Shown here piece after piece: positions 48,142 to 52,933 of a DNA stretch of 52,933 bases. Below the pieces are notes generated by a model. That model had not been told where the DNA came from. It worked only from the letters and a program-made list of their open reading frames with translations, and ran no database searches. The stretch's first letter is position 1. Each line of letters opens with the position of its first letter. Origin of the DNA: Deltaproteobacteria bacterium (GTDB taxonomy: Bacteria > Myxococcota > XYA12-FULL-58-9); contig JACRCV010000075.1 in NCBI GenBank assembly GCA_016218825.1, forward strand, positions 230,358-283,290, written 5' to 3'. Position numbers and translations under genes: made by a program.

Positions 48142-50064
48142 TTAGACCGGCGGGCTCACCGCCGGCGCGCGGTTCTTGAGCTCGGTGATCTCCGCCTGCG
48201 CTAGCGCCAGGCGGCTCTCCCACTCCTTGGCGTCGCGCTCGAGCTCGGCGATGCGCTCCTTTTGAGCACGGGCCTCGGCGCGGGCATCGGCGAGGCCTTG
48301 CCCGAGCTCCTCGGAGAGCTTGCCGGCCGCTTCGCGGTGGCGGGCAAACTCCGCCGCCAGCTGATCGAACTCGGCCCGCGCGCTCTTGACCTCGCCCTCG
48401 AGCCCCTGGGCCCGCTCGTCCTTCTCCTGGATCGCCCGCTTGAGCTCGGTGACCCGCTCCTGGTGCTCGAGCCCCTCGCGGCCCATCTGCTCGGTCATCA
48501 CCGACAGGGTCTTCTCGCGCTCGCTGACCCGCTCCTGGATCTTCTGGCGCGAGTCCTTGACCGCGAGGACCTCGGCTTCGGCGCGGCCGACCTTCGTCTC
48601 GAGGTCGGCCTTGGCGGCCGTCACCTGCTGGTTGGCGCTCGCCAGCGCCGCCTCGGTCGTCGCCAGGGCGGCGCGGCTCCGTTCGAGGTCGGCCTTGGTG
48701 GCGTCGAGCTCGGCGGACAGCGCCGCCAGACGTTGGTTGAGCTCCGCCTCGGTGGTCGCCGCGGCGGCGGTGAGCTCCTGGGTGCGACGCTCCAAGTCCG
48801 CCCGGGCGCCGGCGAGCTCGTCGCCGAGGCCGGTGATGCTCTGGGCGTGCTCGGCGAGGCTGCGGCTCTGCTCCTCGACGATCTGATCGCGCGCCACCAC
48901 CGCCGCCTGCGTCGTGGCCAGCTCCGCTTCGGTGGTCGCGAGCTTCTCGTCGCGCGCCGCGAGCCGGCTCTCGAGGTCGGTGATGGTGCGCGCCGAGCCG
49001 TCACGCAGCTGGGTGAACGCGGTCTGGGCCGCCTCCATCTTGGCGCGGAACTCGCCGATGAGCGCGGCCTTCTCCTGCTCTTCTTTGACGAGGCGGGCGT
49101 TCAAGGCCGCGATGCTCTGCTCCGACTCCTTGCGCAGGCGGTTCAGCTGCCCCTCGAGGCCGTTGCGGGTGGCCTCGAGATCGTTGATGGTGTTGCGCAG
49201 CGCCTCGGCCTCGCCGCGGTGTTGGGCGGCGGCGCGCGTCCCCTGGTCTTTGACCTGGGTGTAGCGCTGCACCGAGGTGCTGCGCTCGGCTTCCTTGGCG
49301 GCGATGATCTGATCGAAGGCGTCGAACTGCGCCTGCTTGATGCGCCAGATGTGACCGACCCGCGCCAGATCGCGCTCCATCTCCCGGACCTTGTCGCGCA
49401 AGAACTGCATCTTCTTGTCGAGGCCGGCCAGGGCCTTGCGGGGCGGGGGGGGCGGCGGCGAGCGGAAGTCGACGTCCTTCACCTGGACGAACACCCGCTG
49501 GATGAACTCGAGATCCTCGGGCGAGACCTCGCCGAGGTTGGGCGCGAGCTGCCGCGCTTGCAGCGGCGGCGGTGCCCCGGACGGCGTCGCGGCGACCGGG
49601 GGGCTCTCGACGAGGTCGGGCTCGACGCTCGACAACGCCTCCGCGTCGACCATCTCCGGCTCGGCGGTCTCGGCAGCGGCGGCCGGCGGCGGCGGCGTGC
49701 CGGCGACCGGGGGCGCGGCCGGTGGCGACGCCTTGGCGCGTTCGGCCTCGACCGCGGTCAGGAGCTGCTGGATGAACATCACCGCGGTTTCAGCGTCGGC
49801 CCAGTGGCGGACGACGACGGCCTGCCCGCCGCCCTCGGGCGGTCGGTCGACGGCGCCGGTGCAGAGCACGAAGACCCGAAGGACGTTGTCGGCCTTCAGC
49901 GCCTGGCCTCGCCCCCACGGGTCATCCGCCACCACGGCGACCACCACGCAGGGCGCCGGCGTCGGCGCGACGGTCACCGGGATGCTCTCCGCCTCGAGCG
50001 CAGCCTTGAGGGCGGCACCGTGCTCGGCGTCGTGACTCACAAGATGGATCGCTATGCCCGCCAT
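48142..50064 (-). CDS. Pseudoreceiver plus long coiled-coil protein (AglZ/FrzS-like layout)
   Basis: A 640-residue protein. Residues 1-105 resemble a response-regulator receiver by strand/helix pattern (IAIHLVSHDAEHGAALK, VVVAVVADD, VLRVFVLCTG, VVVRHW) but lack a clear phospho-acceptor Asp and the conserved Lys. A Pro/Ala linker (110-195) leads to a coiled coil from about 210 to 630. The same order, pseudoreceiver then coiled coil, is known in AglZ and FrzS, which mark the poles in Myxococcus motility. Homology is not established here. The stop codon is 20 bp from repeat copy C. Confidence 0.65.
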   Translation of the reverse strand: MAGIAIHLVSHDAEHGAALKAALEAESIPVTVAPTPAPCVVVAVVADDPWGRGQALKADNVLRVFVLCTGAVDRPPEGGGQAVVVRHWADAETAVMFIQQLLTAVEAERAKASPPAAPPVAGTPPPPAAAAETAEPEMVDAEALSSVEPDLVESPPVAATPSGAPPPLQARQLAPNLGEVSPEDLEFIQRVFVQVKDVDFRSPPPPPPRKALAGLDKKMQFLRDKVREMERDLARVGHIWRIKQAQFDAFDQIIAAKEAERSTSVQRYTQVKDQGTRAAAQHRGEAEALRNTINDLEATRNGLEGQLNRLRKESEQSIAALNARLVKEEQEKAALIGEFRAKMEAAQTAFTQLRDGSARTITDLESRLAARDEKLATTEAELATTQAAVVARDQIVEEQSRSLAEHAQSITGLGDELAGARADLERRTQELTAAAATTEAELNQRLAALSAELDATKADLERSRAALATTEAALASANQQVTAAKADLETKVGRAEAEVLAVKDSRQKIQERVSEREKTLSVMTEQMGREGLEHQERVTELKRAIQEKDERAQGLEGEVKSARAEFDQLAAEFARHREAAGKLSEELGQGLADARAEARAQKERIAELERDAKEWESRLALAQAEITELKNRAPAVSPPV

Positions 50065-50252
50065 TATTGCGCCCGCTCTTTGCCCTGCTCACGGCCAGCG
50101 CTCGCGGTGCCGGCGCCCGGACGCAAGCACGTTGACACGCGTTCGGGGATGAGGGTCGATCACCAGGATCGGTGTGTATCTCGACCCTGAAGGGTTGTGT
50201 CAACTGGGTTTTTCGGCGTGGCCGCCGTCGGTCGCGATGCTCGGGAGCAACT

Positions 50253-52793
50253 GTGCTGATCTGGACGCTGGCGGCGACCCTCGGAGCCGCGCCCTGTGAA
50301 CGATTGGATCTCGACGCGGAGATCGGCGCCGACCTCCGCGAGATCCACGGCTCGGTCACCTGCGTCGGGTCGGGCGCCGCCGCGTTCGACGTCGCGCTCT
50401 ACCCCAACCTCCTCCGCTCGCCGGCGGGCCTCGACGACATCAACCGCGCCTGGTTCTATCCCGCGGGCTTCGACGCCGCCCTGATCCGGGTGGCGCAGGA
50501 CGGCCGGGAGCAGCCAACCGAGCGCATCTGGCTCCGCGTCGACAGCGGCGGCAACGATGTCACGCTCGAGTTCGCCACCCGGGTGCCGCGGCGCAACGGC
50601 ACCTTCGGCGTGGCGTCCGGCGTGGCATACCTCTTGGGCGGCTGGCATCCGGTGTTCGCGCGCGATCGACGCCTGCAGGCGCAGCCCATCCGCTACCGGG
50701 TCCGGGTGCCGCCAGGGGTGGTCGGCTTCGTCGGCGCGACGCCCGTCGGTCGCAGCGCGGCGCGTGACGTCGAAGGGACGGCGTTCGGGGAGTTCTTGCC
50801 GGTGCTCTTGGCGCCGGCGGCAAAGATCGTGAGCCGACCGTCCTTCGTGGTGGTGCAGCCGAGGTCCGGGGGCGAGCACCGGCCGTTCGCGGCTGCCGAC
50901 GACCTGCAGGACGTCACCGCGAGCCTCGACGACGGGGCCCTCCTCCGCCTCGAGGAGACGCTCGCCGCCGGTGACGAGTTCGCGATCGAGAGCGGCGTCG
51001 GACCGCGGGCGCGCCTCGTGGTGGTGGTGGCGCCGCTGCGCGAGAGCCTGGTCGAGCCCTTTGACGGCGGCCTCGCGGTCTCCGACCGGGCGTTCCACCT
51101 GCTCGGCTTCGAGCGTCTGCTGCAGTTTCACCGCCTGAGCATCTGGCGGGAGCAGCTCGCGGCCCGGGCCCTGCCCGCGTGCCGGGCCCAGGCCGATCTC
51201 TTCCCCGAGGAGCTGTGCGCCGACGCGGTGGGGGCGGCGCTGCGGGACCGGTTGGGCCGAAGTCGCTACGGCCGCAAGGAGTCGGCGGCCGATCTGCTCG
51301 AGACCTTCGCGGTCATTCCGGAGATCGATGCCTTGATCTTCGCGCCGCAGGTGGCCTTCGCCACCACCTACTTCGACGCCATCGACGAGAGCCCGAAGCG
51401 CCGCTGGCGGCTCGACAACTTCGACACCGAGCTGCCGCGCGGCAAGCTCTTGTACGAGAAGCTCGTCGACCGTCTGGGGGCGGCGGCGGTGGCGACGGCG
51501 GTCGATCGTTTCACCGGCGGCGAGGCGTCGTTGTGGCAGGCGGTCGCGAGCGTCGCGGGCGCCGACCTGAGTGCCTGGCTGTCGACGTGGCTCGGACCCA
51601 CGCCGCGAGTCGACTACAGGCTGGGCGCGATCACACACGCGGCCCACGCCACCCGCGTCGAGGTGGCGGCCACCGGCCCGGACGCGGCGCGCGTCGCCGA
51701 GACCATCGAGGTCGAGGTCGTCGGCGCGGACGGCAAGGCCCAGACGGTCTCTCGGCTCGGCCCCGGCGTGGTCGAGGTGCCGGGCGCGGCGGCGCCGGCG
51801 CGCGTCGAGATCGATCCCCGCGGCCGCCTCGTCGAGCTGGTGCACGCCGACGGCGAGGCGCCGCGCTTCAACAACCGCACCCCACCCCGCTGGCGTTTCC
51901 TGCTCAACAACATCACCTCCCTGATCGCGGTGACCAACCGCGAGCTGACGGCGGCGGCGGACTTCTCGCTGCGCCGCATCTACGATCTCACCTGGCGCTC
52001 GGACTTCTTCGCCCTCTACAGCCCGACCAGCGTCGGCCTCGCCGCGGCGTTGAGCTACAGCTTCGGCCCCGAGGTGACCGCGCTGCATCTGGCGCACCGC
52101 GCGGGCCTGAGCGGCGGCTACGAGCGGCTGCGGAGCGACGCCGGCGGGGGCCTCCCGGGCGACCTGGGCTCGATGCAGCTGTACTACTCCTATGACGACC
52201 GCCTGAGCCCCTACTGGTCCTTCGAAGGCAAGGGCTGGTCGGCCCGTCTCGCCGGCGCCTACGGCGTCGACACCCACGGCGCTCGGCACCGGTTCGTGCA
52301 GGGCGGCGTCTCGGCGTTCTACATCCAGCCGTTGGCGTTCGGCCACGCGCTCCTCGCCCGGCTGCGCGCCGACTTCGTGCAAGGCGATCCGCCGCCGCAG
52401 AACACCTTGCGCCTGGGCGATCGCTACCGCGGCGCGCGCGGCTTCGAGCGCGACGAGGTCAGGGGGACACGGCGGGTCATCGGCAGCGCCGAGTACCGCC
52501 ACCTGCTCGAGGGCGACGGTCGCACCGACTTCGCCGGCGCCGCGACCTGGTCGCGCTTCGAGGGCGCGCTGTTCGGCGACGCCGTCTACCTGCCGGTGTC
52601 CCGCCCCGGGTGCCGACAATCGATGTTCTACGACGTCGGCTACGGCCTGCGCTTCATCGCCGACGTGCTCGGGGTGTCGCCGGCGGAGGTGGCGATCGAT
52701 CTCGGGGTGCCGATCCGGCGCTGCGCGGACGTGGGCTCCCGCCTGCCGTTCTCGGTCTACCTGGCGTTCGAGCAGTCGTTTGCGGTGTTTTAG
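50253..52793 (+). CDS. Outer-membrane barrel protein with a degenerate M1-peptidase-like N-terminus
   Basis: An 846-residue protein starting at GTG 50253, five bases after GGGAG, giving a signal peptide (VLIWTLAATLGAAPC). Residues 20-470 follow the layout of an M1 aminopeptidase: LREIHGSVT, a WHPVFARDR beta domain, and GADLSAWLSTWLGP near the end, but HExxH and the downstream Glu are absent. Residues 540-846 alternate in a pattern like the Omp85/D15 barrel (YYSYDDRLSPYW, GDRYRGARGFERDE, VYLAFEQSFAVF terminal strand with C-terminal Phe). The combination suggests a secretion or surface-display role. Confidence 0.65.
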   Translation: MLIWTLAATLGAAPCERLDLDAEIGADLREIHGSVTCVGSGAAAFDVALYPNLLRSPAGLDDINRAWFYPAGFDAALIRVAQDGREQPTERIWLRVDSGGNDVTLEFATRVPRRNGTFGVASGVAYLLGGWHPVFARDRRLQAQPIRYRVRVPPGVVGFVGATPVGRSAARDVEGTAFGEFLPVLLAPAAKIVSRPSFVVVQPRSGGEHRPFAAADDLQDVTASLDDGALLRLEETLAAGDEFAIESGVGPRARLVVVVAPLRESLVEPFDGGLAVSDRAFHLLGFERLLQFHRLSIWREQLAARALPACRAQADLFPEELCADAVGAALRDRLGRSRYGRKESAADLLETFAVIPEIDALIFAPQVAFATTYFDAIDESPKRRWRLDNFDTELPRGKLLYEKLVDRLGAAAVATAVDRFTGGEASLWQAVASVAGADLSAWLSTWLGPTPRVDYRLGAITHAAHATRVEVAATGPDAARVAETIEVEVVGADGKAQTVSRLGPGVVEVPGAAAPARVEIDPRGRLVELVHADGEAPRFNNRTPPRWRFLLNNITSLIAVTNRELTAAADFSLRRIYDLTWRSDFFALYSPTSVGLAAALSYSFGPEVTALHLAHRAGLSGGYERLRSDAGGGLPGDLGSMQLYYSYDDRLSPYWSFEGKGWSARLAGAYGVDTHGARHRFVQGGVSAFYIQPLAFGHALLARLRADFVQGDPPPQNTLRLGDRYRGARGFERDEVRGTRRVIGSAEYRHLLEGDGRTDFAGAATWSRFEGALFGDAVYLPVSRPGCRQSMFYDVGYGLRFIADVLGVSPAEVAIDLGVPIRRCADVGSRLPFSVYLAFEQSFAVF

Positions 52794-52794
52794 A

Positions 52795-52913
52795 CCGCTT
52801 TCGTGCTGACGCGCTCGTCGTGCCCGCCCCACTCGGGGGCGTGATCCGGCGAGGCTCGGAAGTACTCAGGGGGGGGGGTGGGGAGCGCCCCGGCAGCCGC
52901 GGCGCGGGAATCA
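52795..52913 (+). repeat. Dispersed two-hairpin repeat, copy D
   Basis: Starts with CCGCTTTCG (52795-52803), two bases after the TAG of the barrel gene. Hairpin 1 arms CGCCCC and GGGGCG. The GTGGGGAGCGC core is present, followed by hairpin 2 arms GCGCC and GGCGC and GGGAATCA (52906-52913). A matching right terminal repeat is not found before the window ends; it may lie beyond. Confidence 0.75.
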
Positions 52914-52933
52914 AAAACAGGTGCAGTGCGCTC

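Noticed and set aside
50160-52832. Long open frame antisense to the barrel gene (about 890 codons, minus strand)
   Set aside because: In DNA this GC-rich, codon bias keeps reverse frames open. The sequence is low-complexity (Arg, Ala, Gly, His), has no signal or domain, and the plus-strand gene has a signal peptide and a barrel end.

Overview
The window is about 53 kb of very GC-rich bacterial DNA, densely packed with genes and with strong G/C bias at third codon positions. Housekeeping gene order (rpsP-khpA-rimM-trmD-rplS) and lipid A genes point to a Gram-negative bacterium. An FHA-GGDEF protein, a MshEN-domain protein, a pseudoreceiver/coiled-coil protein and many lipoproteins suggest a myxobacterium or a relative (Myxococcota). 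That placement is inferred from gene content, not from a marker-gene tree.

Layout. 1-1482 is the 3' part of a secreted cysteine-rich protein. 1609-7181 is a translation and RNA-modification block (rpsP, khpA, rimM, trmD, rplS, a YhaN-like pseudo-ATPase, yraN, rsmI). 7162-12294 is an acyl-CoA operon: crotonase, two acyl-CoA dehydrogenases and a two-subunit B12 mutase whose active-site residues match isobutyryl-CoA mutase, not methylmalonyl-CoA mutase. A trypsin-like lipoprotein converges on it. 13399-17812 is an Isc operon (iscS-iscU-iscA-hscB-hscA) without iscR or fdx, behind a strong promoter that carries a 13-bp palindrome. 17973-22209 is a MoxR/DUF58/transglutaminase operon. 22360-26489 holds a MORN-repeat protein, a membrane metallophosphoesterase and a FAD enzyme with an unknown N-terminal domain and an AT-rich palindromic promoter region.

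26529-40574 is mostly on the minus strand: PilZ protein, a hypothetical, an RHH-lepA-lepB operon, then tRNA-Val(CAC)-argS-SPOR, a four-gene envelope cluster (LPP20, FlgT-like, FecR, coiled-coil lipoprotein), and guaA followed by an FHA-GGDEF gene. One EF-hand-like repeat lipoprotein is on the plus strand. 40673-44424 has a TPR lipoprotein, a GuaB without CBS domains and a MshEN protein. 44594-48013 is an envelope operon (skp-lpxD-lpxA-gnnA-like). 48142-52793 has a pseudoreceiver/coiled-coil protein and an outer-membrane barrel fused to an M1-peptidase-like region that lacks the zinc motif.

The least expected signal is a dispersed repeat of about 80-140 bp in four copies (about 5803, 22220, 48046, 52795). 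Each copy has two GC hairpins whose arms differ between copies yet still pair, a fixed GTGGGGAGCGC core and a GGGAATCA tail. The best-preserved copy has 9-bp terminal inverted repeats. Three copies lie just after stop codons; the fourth encodes the N-terminus of YraN. I see no CRISPR array, insertion sequence, phage gene or rRNA.
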